Of a stretch of 39,922 nucleotides of DNA, positions 17,089-25,013 are shown one piece after another. This DNA comes from Desulfosporosinus sp. GTDB lineage: Bacteria; Bacillota; Desulfitobacteriia; Desulfitobacteriales; Desulfitobacteriaceae. The notes beneath the pieces are model-generated. The model was not told the DNA's origin, did not search any database, and saw nothing but the letters and a program-made list of their open reading frames with translations. The translations under genes and the position numbers were made by a program. Numbering within the stretch: position 1 is the stretch's first letter; each line of letters begins with the position of its first letter. Where the stretch lies: assembly GCA_031292055.1 (NCBI GenBank), contig JARLHV010000069.1, positions 1-39,922 on the forward strand. Reading direction: 5' to 3'.

Positions 17089-17931
17089 ATGCTAAGAATT
17101 GGTTTCCTTGGTCCGGAAGGTACCTTTAGCCAACGAGCTGCGCTGATATATACCGCTGAGAAGCGTGCCGAATTAGTCAGTTTGCCGAGTATTCGAGAAA
17201 CGTTACTCGCGGTACAGCAGGGTGAACTGGATTTGGCCGTTATTCCTTTTGAAAACTCGTTAGAGGGGTCAGTTAATGTTGTATTGGATATTTTGGCTTG
17301 GGAGGTGGACTTGCTTATCATAGATGAGCTGATTCTGCCCATCTCTCAGACGCTAATGATTACGCCAGGGGCTAAGTGGCAGGAGATTACGGAGGTTTTC
17401 ACCCATCCCCAATCAGCTGGCCAGTGTCGTCTCTTCTTGGAAAACCAACTGGCGCAGGCCAAATTGTATTTAACAAACAGTAACTCTGAAGGGGCAAACC
17501 AAGCCAGAATGAAGGGCATGACAGCGGGAGCTATAGGCCCGGAACAAGCGGCAGATATTTTCGGGCTTGAAGTTGTCCTGCGCGATATCCAGGATAAAGA
17601 TAATAATTTCACTAGGTTTGTAGTTGTTGGGAAAAATTCAGCGCATCCCACTGCCAAAAAGAATAAAACCTCAATTGTCTTTTCGACGGAACATAAGCCT
17701 GGTAGTTTATCTTGCATCCTGAATATCTTTAGTTTGTGGGATATTAATATGAGCAAGATTGAATCTAGACCTGCGCGTGGCAAATTGGGTAGATATATCT
17801 TTTTCATTGACATTGAAGGTCATGTGAGCGATCCGGATGTTCGTGATGCTTTAAATTTGGTTAAGCGAAAAACAACGTTTTATAAGTTTCTTGGTTCCTA
17901 TCCAAGGGCCGATCTGGATGACGGCGATTGA
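17089..17931 (+). CDS. pheA: Prephenate dehydratase
   Basis: Converts prephenate to phenylpyruvate in phenylalanine synthesis. The monofunctional 280-residue form has no chorismate mutase domain. GFLGPEGTFSQRAA opens the catalytic domain. PFENSLEGSV and the catalytic-threonine NFTRFVVV motif follow. A C-terminal ACT domain begins at TEHKPGSLSCILNIF and contains KIESRPARG, the phenylalanine-binding ESRP motif, so feedback inhibition is likely. The ATG follows GGGGGA. It is 57 nt after aguB, possibly in the same transcript, and converges with the next leftward gene after 14 nt. Confidence 0.93.
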   Translation: MLRIGFLGPEGTFSQRAALIYTAEKRAELVSLPSIRETLLAVQQGELDLAVIPFENSLEGSVNVVLDILAWEVDLLIIDELILPISQTLMITPGAKWQEITEVFTHPQSAGQCRLFLENQLAQAKLYLTNSNSEGANQARMKGMTAGAIGPEQAADIFGLEVVLRDIQDKDNNFTRFVVVGKNSAHPTAKKNKTSIVFSTEHKPGSLSCILNIFSLWDINMSKIESRPARGKLGRYIFFIDIEGHVSDPDVRDALNLVKRKTTFYKFLGSYPRADLDDGD

Positions 17932-17945
17932 GAAAAAGTTCATCC

Positions 17946-19499
17946 TCAAGAGGGTATTTTTTCAGGGCTTTGAAAATGATTGGAGTTTAGCGACGGGTCT
18001 TTCTTTAAGGTATAACGGGTAAAATCAAATTCATTGGAATAATTTTGTCTAAGGACACCCTGTAAAAAGTATTTGTTGGTTATATTACTGTTTTCTAAAA
18101 GCTCATTCTTAAATCGTTCAAATAGTTCCATGAACATAATTACATTTCTGTCTAATTGGATAATTGCATCATGTATTTTGCTCAGCAATTCTCTCGGAAT
18201 CTTGATGCCGCTGGGCAGGATGCGTTTTCCCCGATCGCATAAGATCGTTAGTTCAGTCAACCTGACATCAATAGCTCGGTTGTTCTCGGGAAGGTACACA
18301 TCGCCAAACAAGCTGCGCACGTAATTGCGAAAGCGAATTGATTCGGAATCATCATAGAGTTTGATGCCGTTAGGATAATACTTTTCAAGCACGGCAAAAT
18401 ACATTCGTGAAAGACTTATTCTTTTCTTGAGATAGACTTTTCCGGACAGGTTATAATCGGCTAGAACTAAGCTTTTGGTAGCGTTAAACTCTAGCGGAAG
18501 GGCCAACTTCTTAATAATATCAGCAATCAATTCAGCTACTGACTCACAAGCAAGTATTTCGGGCAAGTCTTTTTTATAGTTCTTAAACTGTTCATACCAT
18601 TTTCCATCGCCAATGATGAAGCCGTTCAGTTCGTCAGACCAATGTGCTGTGGGACAGTTGCTTACTTTTAGACAATAGGTAAAGATAGTTGCCAAATCGC
18701 CTAAGCGTTCTTTGAGCTCAGCAAAGGAGATATAGCAGTTATTTTTGCCAAAGGCATAAAGGATATAGTGAGGCTTGAGCTTGGCAATATAATCATCAAA
18801 GCGGTTTTGAAACTTTTTCTCGATCAGACGTACTCCTTCATGGGTAAGTCCAGACGTGGTACTTGTTTCTTCCAAAGTTGCACCTTGGGCACGTTTTCTA
18901 ATTATTTCTTTATCTCTATGTTTTTTGAACAAGCTATGAAGCCCATCTCTTAAGCTGGCTTGCTTGTCTTCACTTAACCACTTTAGGAAGTTAAAGAGTG
19001 GAACATTGGTCCTTTCGTCTAGTGTTAAAGTTGAGAGTCGGAAGAGATCCCGAACTTGGTTGATTTGAGCTTTTTCAATTAGTTCCAAGAGCTGCTTTGT
19101 TTCAGCTTTTGGTTGTGACGCTGAGAGCAGGGAAGTAATTTTGGCCTCATAATTATTGGCGTCGATGGCGGCAAGCAGTTGGTGGAGAGTTTCCTTGATT
19201 TGTTTGACCTCCGCACTGGTTTTGAGATGAGAGTTTAAAATAGTTAGGATATCGACGAGCCCTTGGTGGTTTTTAGCATACCAAAGACAAAGCTCTTCTC
19301 CCAATTCTGCTCTGACTTCGAGGAGCTTGTTTGAAATCACGGCATCAAGGTTATGGGTTTTATCAAAATCAGCAATTGCAAATGATAATAACTGACTAAA
19401 GGCAAGCGCTTTAACGGGGTCGGCAAGGCAAACATTAAACATTTCTTCTCCCAAGACATCAGTTAGTTTCGTTTTAATTTTGAGGTCGCACACCATCAT
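17946..19499 (-). CDS. Unrecognised protein with sigma region 4-like helix-turn-helix
   Basis: About 517 residues that I cannot assign to a named family. The N-terminal 200 residues are mostly helical, with no membrane segment. Near residues 203-235 stands KRAQGATLEETSTTSGLTHE, then GVRLIEKKFQNRF. This closely follows the sigma-70 region 4 pattern TLEEIG...GVTRERIRQIE. The C-terminal half has winged-helix-like segments (YISFAELKERLGDL; IPRELLSKIHDAI) that resemble tail modules of sigma-like DNA-binding proteins. Regions 2 and 3 of a sigma factor are absent. AGGAGGG precedes the tandem ATGs at 19499 and 19496. It is probably a DNA-binding regulator. It is not clearly linked to neighbours. Confidence 0.6.
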   Translation of the reverse strand: MMVCDLKIKTKLTDVLGEEMFNVCLADPVKALAFSQLLSFAIADFDKTHNLDAVISNKLLEVRAELGEELCLWYAKNHQGLVDILTILNSHLKTSAEVKQIKETLHQLLAAIDANNYEAKITSLLSASQPKAETKQLLELIEKAQINQVRDLFRLSTLTLDERTNVPLFNFLKWLSEDKQASLRDGLHSLFKKHRDKEIIRKRAQGATLEETSTTSGLTHEGVRLIEKKFQNRFDDYIAKLKPHYILYAFGKNNCYISFAELKERLGDLATIFTYCLKVSNCPTAHWSDELNGFIIGDGKWYEQFKNYKKDLPEILACESVAELIADIIKKLALPLEFNATKSLVLADYNLSGKVYLKKRISLSRMYFAVLEKYYPNGIKLYDDSESIRFRNYVRSLFGDVYLPENNRAIDVRLTELTILCDRGKRILPSGIKIPRELLSKIHDAIIQLDRNVIMFMELFERFKNELLENSNITNKYFLQGVLRQNYSNEFDFTRYTLKKDPSLNSNHFQSPEKIPS

Positions 19500-19531
19500 C
19501 AATCCCTCCTAAAACCAGTAAAAAAACACAA

Positions 19532-19567
19532 AGTGAGCCCTTAATTTACTATAATTAAGGGCTCACT
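19532..19567. terminator. Strong hairpin upstream of the sigma-like gene
   Basis: AGTGAGCCCTTAATT (19532-19546) pairs perfectly with 19553-19567 around a 6-nt loop. Reading leftward it is followed by TTTGTGTTTTTTT. It sits about 30 nt before the leftward start at 19499, so it may be a terminator or attenuator in the leader of that gene. Confidence 0.6.
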
Positions 19568-19632
19568 AAAACACTTGACCGCTCCAAATCAGCTATAGAT
19601 TTGGTGCCCGGTTATGAAATTGTGCTTAAATA

Positions 19633-19670
19633 AAAAAAGCCGCCAAATATCGTAAAGATATCGTGGCGGC
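19633..19670 (-). terminator. Intrinsic terminator after the ArsB/NhaD-type gene
   Basis: GCCGCCA...TGGCGGC arms (19639-19670) are extended by a second ATATC/GATAT pairing and flanked on the left by AAAAAAA, which is a U run in leftward transcripts. A second 12-bp inverted repeat, TTTAGTTGAATA / TATTCAACTAAA, lies at 19824-19835 and 19866-19877 across the stop codon of the upstream gene. The rest of 19503-19872 holds nothing else I can support. Confidence 0.75.
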
Positions 19671-19872
19671 TTCATTGCCGAATAACTAACACTTAGTACT
19701 ATATCAATAGTAGCGTTGGATTTGAAATTTGTCACTATTGAAAATAGCCAATATAATGCGAAATAGCGTAATTTATAGGATAGATAAGTCCTGGATTTAA
19801 TCGCTACACTCTATTGCTCAATATTTAGTTGAATATCTTAAATAAAGTATTCAATTAAAATAGGGTATTCAA

Positions 19873-21156
19873 CTAAATCAGGTAAGCAAGTAAAATATAG
19901 AAAGACGAGATGATGATTGATAAAAGCATCAAAGGAAAGGCGATCTTCATAAAGCCTCTAAAGGTAATCACTATGCCGTTCTTCTCGGCCAGTCCGGCTA
20001 CTATGACATTGGCGGAAGCGCCAATTAGGGTTCCATTACCGCCAAGACAAGCGCCTAATGACAAGGCCCACCAAAAGGGTCTTAAGTTTTCGATGCCACC
20101 GATTTGGCCCATCTTTTGGATGAGCGGAATCATCGTAGCCACAAAGGGAATATTATCGATAAAGGCTGAGGCTATCGCCGACAACCAGAGGATTAACATT
20201 GTGGTAGAAATCAGCGCTCCGCCAGTTGCCTCGATTGATTCCCTAGCAACCCATTCAATGACGCCAACATGGTTTAAAGCGCCCACGATAATAAATAAAC
20301 CAGCAAAAAAGAAAAGCGTTGGCCATTCTACCGCTAGTAAGATATCTTCAGGTTCTTCTTTAGTAATAAACATTAATAAAGTGGCGCCCCCTAAGGCAAT
20401 CGTTGCTGGCTCTAAGTGCAGCATGTTGTGGGTAATAAAACCAAGCACGGTCAGAGCCAGAACAAACAAAGATTTTTTTAATAAAGCGTAATCCTTGATC
20501 GCTTCAATCTCAGGTAAGTTCATGATGCGAGACTTGGCAATTGCCGAGGCGATTAGTTGTTTTCGATAAACTACTCTAAAGACTAACATAGTCGCTATAA
20601 AAGTAAGTAATATTGGTACGAAGAGATTATTTAAGAAATCCATAAAACTTAATCCGGCAGCACTGCCGATCATAATATTGGGAGGATCTCCGATTAAAGT
20701 GGCTGTACCCCCGATATTAGAGGCAAGGATTTGACTTATTAAAAATGGGACAGGGTCTATTTCTAGTTCATTACAAATTGAAAAGGTTATTGGTACAATT
20801 AGCAATACGGTTGTTACGTTATCAAGTAAGGCTGAGGTTAGGGCCGTTACAGCGGAGAGGGTGACCAATATTAATAGAGGATCCCCTTTAGCCAGCTTGG
20901 CAGCTTTAATCGCCATATACTCAAAGACCCCTGTGCGGCGAGTTATGCCGACGATGATCATCATCCCGATCAGAAGTCCCAGTGTGTTAAAATCTATGTA
21001 TTGGATGGCTTGTTCTTGAGTAATTACGTTAGCAAAAAGAATTAAACTGGCTCCAAGTAAGGCAACCACAGTGCGATTAATCTTTTCGCTGATAATAAGT
21101 CCATAGGCTAAAAAGAAGATTACTAAAGTAATGATTACGGGTGCGTTGAGTATCAC
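19873..21156 (-). CDS. ArsB/NhaD-type ion permease (SLC13-like)
   Basis: A 427-residue integral membrane protein with about 11-12 hydrophobic segments of the ion-transporter superfamily. It has two similar halves: LLDNVTTVLLIVPITF with NIGGTATLIGDPPNIMIG in the first, and AFIDNIPFVATMIPLI with LGGNGTLIGASANVI in the second. These NxGG/N-G-T-x-IG-x-xxN pairs are the substrate/ion-site hairpins. Members export arsenite, exchange Na+/H+, or move dicarboxylates. The sequence alone does not decide. No ars gene is adjacent. The start is GTG with GGAGG at 7 nt. It lies downstream of glnK on the same strand but is separated by a hairpin. Confidence 0.85.
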   Translation of the reverse strand: MILNAPVIITLVIFFLAYGLIISEKINRTVVALLGASLILFANVITQEQAIQYIDFNTLGLLIGMMIIVGITRRTGVFEYMAIKAAKLAKGDPLLILVTLSAVTALTSALLDNVTTVLLIVPITFSICNELEIDPVPFLISQILASNIGGTATLIGDPPNIMIGSAAGLSFMDFLNNLFVPILLTFIATMLVFRVVYRKQLIASAIAKSRIMNLPEIEAIKDYALLKKSLFVLALTVLGFITHNMLHLEPATIALGGATLLMFITKEEPEDILLAVEWPTLFFFAGLFIIVGALNHVGVIEWVARESIEATGGALISTTMLILWLSAIASAFIDNIPFVATMIPLIQKMGQIGGIENLRPFWWALSLGACLGGNGTLIGASANVIVAGLAEKNGIVITFRGFMKIAFPLMLLSIIISSFYILLAYLI

Positions 21157-21183
21157 AAGGGTTCCTCCGATCGCTAGAAATTG

Positions 21184-21222
21184 AAACGGCTGATTATTTA
21201 ACCAGTAAATAATCAGCCGTTT
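21184..21222. terminator. Terminator hairpin after glnK
   Basis: Perfect 17-bp inverted repeat (21184-21200 with 21206-21222, 5-nt loop ACCAG) between the leftward glnK and the next leftward gene. The T tract is short (TTTCAATTT leftward), so it may be leaky. The opposite strand has CCGTTTTC. Confidence 0.7.
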
Positions 21223-21240
21223 TCTGACCTTTACCTTGAG

Positions 21241-21600
<360 letters not shown>

Positions 21601-21638
21601 TTACAAACATTATACAAAATATTGAGCACGAACGAAAG

Positions 21639-23153
21639 CTATTCGGTAGAAGACTGCATCACGAACTCAGGATAAGCTAACATGCCCATTTCCGGGATAT
21701 CTAGTCCGGCTATTTCATCCTCGGGTTTAACGCGCATACCAAGCGTAGCATCGAGAATTCTAAAGAAGACATAGGATAAGCCAATGGCCCATACTAATAC
21801 TACACCGGCATCGATCAATTGAGCCCAAAACTGTCCGACGTTTCCATAGAGCAAACCGGTTACTCCGCCAGCCACTCCGTTAAGCCCGTCACCGTAGGTT
21901 CCATCCGCAAAGATCCCGACACTGATAACTCCCCAGATACCGTTAACCATGTGGACGGATACTGCTCCGACAGGATCATCAATTTTTAATACGCGGTCAA
22001 TAAAGAGGACACTGCAAACTACCAGTACTCCAGCGATTGCCCCGATAATAGCAGCAGAATTTACATTGACAAAACCTGAAGGAGCGGTAATGGCTACCAG
22101 ACCTGCTAAAGTGCCATTACATACCATCGAGGGATCTGGTTTTTTAAACTTTATCCACATAACCATCATTGCTACAAAACCGCCGACCGCCCCAGCTATC
22201 ATAGTATTAACGGCAACCACCGCAATGCGCAAATCAGTTCCGGCTAACGTACTACCAGGATTAAAACCGAACCAACCAAAGAACAAAATAATTGTTCCCA
22301 AAACTGCCATTGGAATATCATGTCCAGGGATTACATTAACTTTTCCACCTACATATTTGCCGATCCGTGGTCCTAAAACTATAGCGGCAGCTAAAGCACA
22401 ACCTCCCCCAATGCTATGCACAACGCCGGATCCAGCAAAATCAACTGCTCCATGTCCAAGACCCCATTTTGTACCGATTTGGGCAAGCCAACCGCCGCCC
22501 CACACCCAGTTGCCATAAATAGGATAAAGCAACATCGAAATAAAGAAACTGCCAATGGTCACCGCTGAAAACTTGATTCTTTCGGCCATGGCTCCGGTCG
22601 GTATGGTCACGGCAGTATCCATAAAGACCATTTGGAACAGAAAGAGGACAAATATCCCTACGTCATAGGATCCACCGGAAGTCAGGAAAAATGCTGTGTG
22701 CCCAAACAAACCCCAACCGTTAAGAGCAAATTCGCCGGTCAGTGGGGCTGTACCGCCCAATGGGGCAACCGCTCCAACGCCACCAAACATCAAGCCAAAG
22801 CCACATACATAAAAACCAATAGCTCCAACCAAAAAGACCATCAGGTTCATAGTCATCGTATGAGCGGCACTTTTGGCCCGCGTAAATCCTGTTTCTACCA
22901 AGGCAAAACCCGCTTGCATGAAGAAAACCATGAAACCGGTAATCAATGTCCAGACAAAGTTAATACCGATTTTATTTTTGCCAACCTGAGCAGCTATTTC
23001 AGCTAAGGTTGGATCACCGGCTTTGGCCGCAGTAATATCCGCTATACCTCCCGTGGTCGCTCCAGAGGGATCGCCTGCTAAGGCTACTGTTGCTAAAATA
23101 AGTACTAAAAATACCGCTAAAAATAAGATTTTGATAAACTTTGATTTTTTCAT
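21639..23153 (-). CDS. amtB: Ammonium transporter
   Basis: A 504-residue Amt/MEP/Rh channel carrying ammonium across the cytoplasmic membrane. An N-terminal signal-like helix (ILFLAVFLVLILATVALA) precedes 11 core membrane helices. Family marks are the FQMVFMDTAVTIPTGAMAER segment, the first pore histidine in DFAGSGVVHSIGG, the second in VHMVNGIWGV, and LFFGWFGFNPGS. The cytoplasmic tail (MRVKPEDEIAGLDIPEMG) holds the usual GlnK-binding/activation sequence. The ATG follows AAGGAGAAT. It is preceded by a small membrane protein gene and the two-terminator leader at 23472-23550. Confidence 0.96.
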   Translation of the reverse strand: MKKSKFIKILFLAVFLVLILATVALAGDPSGATTGGIADITAAKAGDPTLAEIAAQVGKNKIGINFVWTLITGFMVFFMQAGFALVETGFTRAKSAAHTMTMNLMVFLVGAIGFYVCGFGLMFGGVGAVAPLGGTAPLTGEFALNGWGLFGHTAFFLTSGGSYDVGIFVLFLFQMVFMDTAVTIPTGAMAERIKFSAVTIGSFFISMLLYPIYGNWVWGGGWLAQIGTKWGLGHGAVDFAGSGVVHSIGGGCALAAAIVLGPRIGKYVGGKVNVIPGHDIPMAVLGTIILFFGWFGFNPGSTLAGTDLRIAVVAVNTMIAGAVGGFVAMMVMWIKFKKPDPSMVCNGTLAGLVAITAPSGFVNVNSAAIIGAIAGVLVVCSVLFIDRVLKIDDPVGAVSVHMVNGIWGVISVGIFADGTYGDGLNGVAGGVTGLLYGNVGQFWAQLIDAGVVLVWAIGLSYVFFRILDATLGMRVKPEDEIAGLDIPEMGMLAYPEFVMQSSTE

Positions 23154-23239
23154 ATTCTCCTTACCCCTTTCTCAAAATTAGGTTTTCCATTCTCTCCCGC
23201 CATTTCCCCCATCGGCTACTCAAGCTGAGGTCTGGTCAT

Positions 23240-23446
23240 TTACGCCTGACTCTTAATCCTCATATAGGCCCTGCGCAGTTGTAGTCCCTTGTAGATACCG
23301 AATAACAGAACAAGCATTCCTAGAAAAGTGGACGACAATGGTCTGTTAAAAGCGGTTAGATTAAAGCTTGGAATTAGGAGTAACCAAGCCAAACCTGAGA
23401 GAATAAGAAAAATGTCTGCGCCAAGTAGGACCTTTATCATGGTCAT
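23240..23446 (-). CDS. Small two-helix membrane protein, first gene of the amtB-glnK unit
   Basis: A 68-residue product I cannot name. Two hydrophobic stretches (VLLGADIFLILSGLAWLLLI and FLGMLVLLFGIYKGLQL) are joined by a short polar loop. It ends in a basic tail, RRAYMRIKSQA, which by the positive-inside rule is cytoplasmic. The ATG at 23446 lies 8 nt after AGAGGAGG; a GTG at 23455 would overlap that site. It lies 86 nt before amtB and just after the tandem terminators, so it is co-expressed with ammonium uptake and may modulate AmtB. Confidence 0.7.
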   Translation of the reverse strand: MTMIKVLLGADIFLILSGLAWLLLIPSFNLTAFNRPLSSTFLGMLVLLFGIYKGLQLRRAYMRIKSQA

Positions 23447-23471
23447 AAGAATCACCTCCTCTTGAATAAAA

Positions 23472-23505
23472 AAAGGCGCTCAGACATTTCTGTCCAAGCA
23501 CCTTT
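23472..23505 (-). terminator. Leader terminator T2 of the amtB unit
   Basis: Read leftward, 23505-23491 pairs with 23486-23472: a 15-bp stem including three G-U wobbles and a GAAA tetraloop, followed by a run of U. The stem is complete only as minus-strand RNA, which supports leftward transcription. The AGGAGG ribosome site of the small membrane gene lies about 10 nt beyond it. Confidence 0.8.
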
Positions 23506-23516
23506 GCCTGTATGAA

Positions 23517-23550
23517 AAAGGCGCTCTCGAAAAAATTCGAGAGCGCCTTT
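23517..23550 (-). terminator. Leader terminator T1 of the amtB unit
   Basis: Perfect 15-bp inverted repeat (23517-23531 with 23536-23550) with a 4-nt loop, followed leftward by TTTTT. Like T2 it is preceded by GGCAAAGG. Its 3' arm can alternatively pair with the 5' arm of T2, giving a candidate antiterminator. Confidence 0.8.
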
Positions 23551-23563
23551 GCCCATTACGGTT

Positions 23564-23592
23564 ATTATACGGAGTATTTGGCCGTACGTCTA
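23564..23592 (-). promoter_or_regulatory. Candidate promoter of the amtB unit
   Basis: On the minus strand TAGACG (23592-23587), a 17-nt spacer, and a perfect TATAAT (23569-23564) would start RNA close to 23557, only a few nt before terminator T1. The -35 is weak, so an activator may be needed. A TGTATACA palindrome at 23612-23619, about 20 nt upstream of the -35, is a possible regulator site (the TGTATACA core is common for GntR-family operators). Confidence 0.5.
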
Positions 23593-23998
23593 GGGGTTTT
23601 TACAAATACATTGTATACATGGAGGTAAACTTGTCCTGTAAAGGCAAATATTAACACTAATTGGCTTTAAAGACCTACATCTTGGCAGTGATATGTCGAT
23701 GTATCACTAGCATCATTCTTTTAAATAGTGAGTTTCTCAAAATAACGGCAAAGAATTCTGACAATTGAGAATGTAATACTCATTATATGATATGATGGGA
23801 TATATTTAGCACTAGTTATCAATTTTTCTCTTTAGTCTCGCGGGTTTACTGAAATGGGAGGGGGTTATCGAGTCTAACTTGGGCTTAGAGAAGCATGACC
23901 GTTTGGGTAGGATGTGCGAGAGGGAATAAGCTTTGGTCAGATTGGGGTATGCTGACAAGGTGAATCTGCGCTAATTTCACACAGAGAAGAGGAAATAT
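23593..23998. other. Intergenic region between the amtB unit and mch
   Basis: No supportable ORF. Apart from the TGTATACA palindrome noted above, a possible rightward promoter is CTGACA (23758-23763), a 17-nt spacer, then CATTAT (23781-23786). A small inverted pair TGAG...CTCA lies inside the spacer. The 200 nt nearest mch show no further structure that I can support. Confidence 0.3.
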
Positions 23999-24976
23999 AT
24001 GCTTTTACCGCTTAGTCAATTACCTGAACTAAGTCCGAACCGTCAAGCGTTTCCATTGGTCGAGGAACTTCTCGCTGGAAGCGAACGATTTCGGATCAAG
24101 GTTCACATACAAAATCGGGTGACAGTGATCGACTGCGGTGTTCATGTTGCAGGGGGGTGGGAAGCCGGGGTTCTCTTTGCTTCTGTCTGTCTGGGAGGAC
24201 TGGCTCGGGTTAAACTTCATTGGTTGGAGTTTAGTGGGCTGCGCTGGCCAGCGGTCGAAGTAGTCACGGACCATCCGATTCGGGCCTGCATGGCGTCTCA
24301 ATATGCAGGTTGGCCTCTTGAAAATGGCAAGACATTGGCCATGGCTTCCGGTCCGGGACGGGCCATTGTTCACGAAGGAGGGCTGTTTGAAGCGTTAGGT
24401 TATGAGGACCATTCTGAGACGGCCATTATTTGTGTAGAAAGTGAGGAACTTCCGACAGAAGCGGTAGTTCAGTCTATTTTAGAGGAGTGTCAATGTGAGC
24501 CCACGAATCTCTATATCTTAGTAGCGCCTACTGCGTCTCAAGTAGGTTCAATTCAGATAGCCGCTCGCGCCCTAGAAACTGGCCTTACAAAACTCATGGA
24601 ACTTGGCTATAATTTAGGGAAAATAGATTCTGCTTGGGGTACTTGTCCAGTGGCTCCAGTAGCATGTGATACTCTTAGTGCCTTAGGACGGACGAACGAT
24701 GCGATTCTTTATGGTTCAACTGTTCTTTACAACCTTCGTGATGAAGAAAGCCTAGATTCTTTAGTGAAGCAGATTCCGTTCTGTTCGTCCCAGGAATATG
24801 GGCGATCTTTCGCGGAAGTGTATAGGGATTGTGGTGATTTTTACGATCTTGATCCGCTTTTATTTAGCCCAGCGGAAGTCTGGTTATGTAATTTAAATAA
24901 TGGGCGCTCTTTTCATGCCGGATCAATATGTCCTGATATTTTGCGTCATTCCTTTGGCCTCGATACTAAGGAATAG
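23999..24976 (+). CDS. mch: Methenyltetrahydromethanopterin cyclohydrolase
   Basis: The 325-residue chain has the length and signature blocks of Mch, which interconverts methenyl- and formyl-tetrahydromethanopterin in methanogens, archaeal sulfate reducers and some methylotrophic bacteria. Recognised blocks are VIDCGVHVAGGWEAG (44-58), PAVEVVTDHPIRACMASQ (84-101), AMASGPGRA (114-122), YILVAPTASQVGSIQIAARA (172-191) and GRTNDAILYG (230-239). ATG follows AGAAGAGG. No other methanopterin-pathway gene is nearby; the next gene is a phosphate permease 37 nt away. A Firmicute would normally use tetrahydrofolate (FolD/FchA), so the true substrate may be different. Family assignment is firm; the role is open. 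Confidence 0.85.
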   Translation: MLLPLSQLPELSPNRQAFPLVEELLAGSERFRIKVHIQNRVTVIDCGVHVAGGWEAGVLFASVCLGGLARVKLHWLEFSGLRWPAVEVVTDHPIRACMASQYAGWPLENGKTLAMASGPGRAIVHEGGLFEALGYEDHSETAIICVESEELPTEAVVQSILEECQCEPTNLYILVAPTASQVGSIQIAARALETGLTKLMELGYNLGKIDSAWGTCPVAPVACDTLSALGRTNDAILYGSTVLYNLRDEESLDSLVKQIPFCSSQEYGRSFAEVYRDCGDFYDLDPLLFSPAEVWLCNLNNGRSFHAGSICPDILRHSFGLDTKE

Positions 24977-25013
24977 AGATAAATAGTAACAGATAGAACT
25001 GGAGAGGGAGGAA

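Noticed and set aside
23517..23550. Reading T1 only as a rightward terminator.
   Set aside because: No rightward gene ends before it. The T2 stem is complete only as minus-strand RNA and the U runs are longer leftward, so the pair belongs to the leftward amtB leader.
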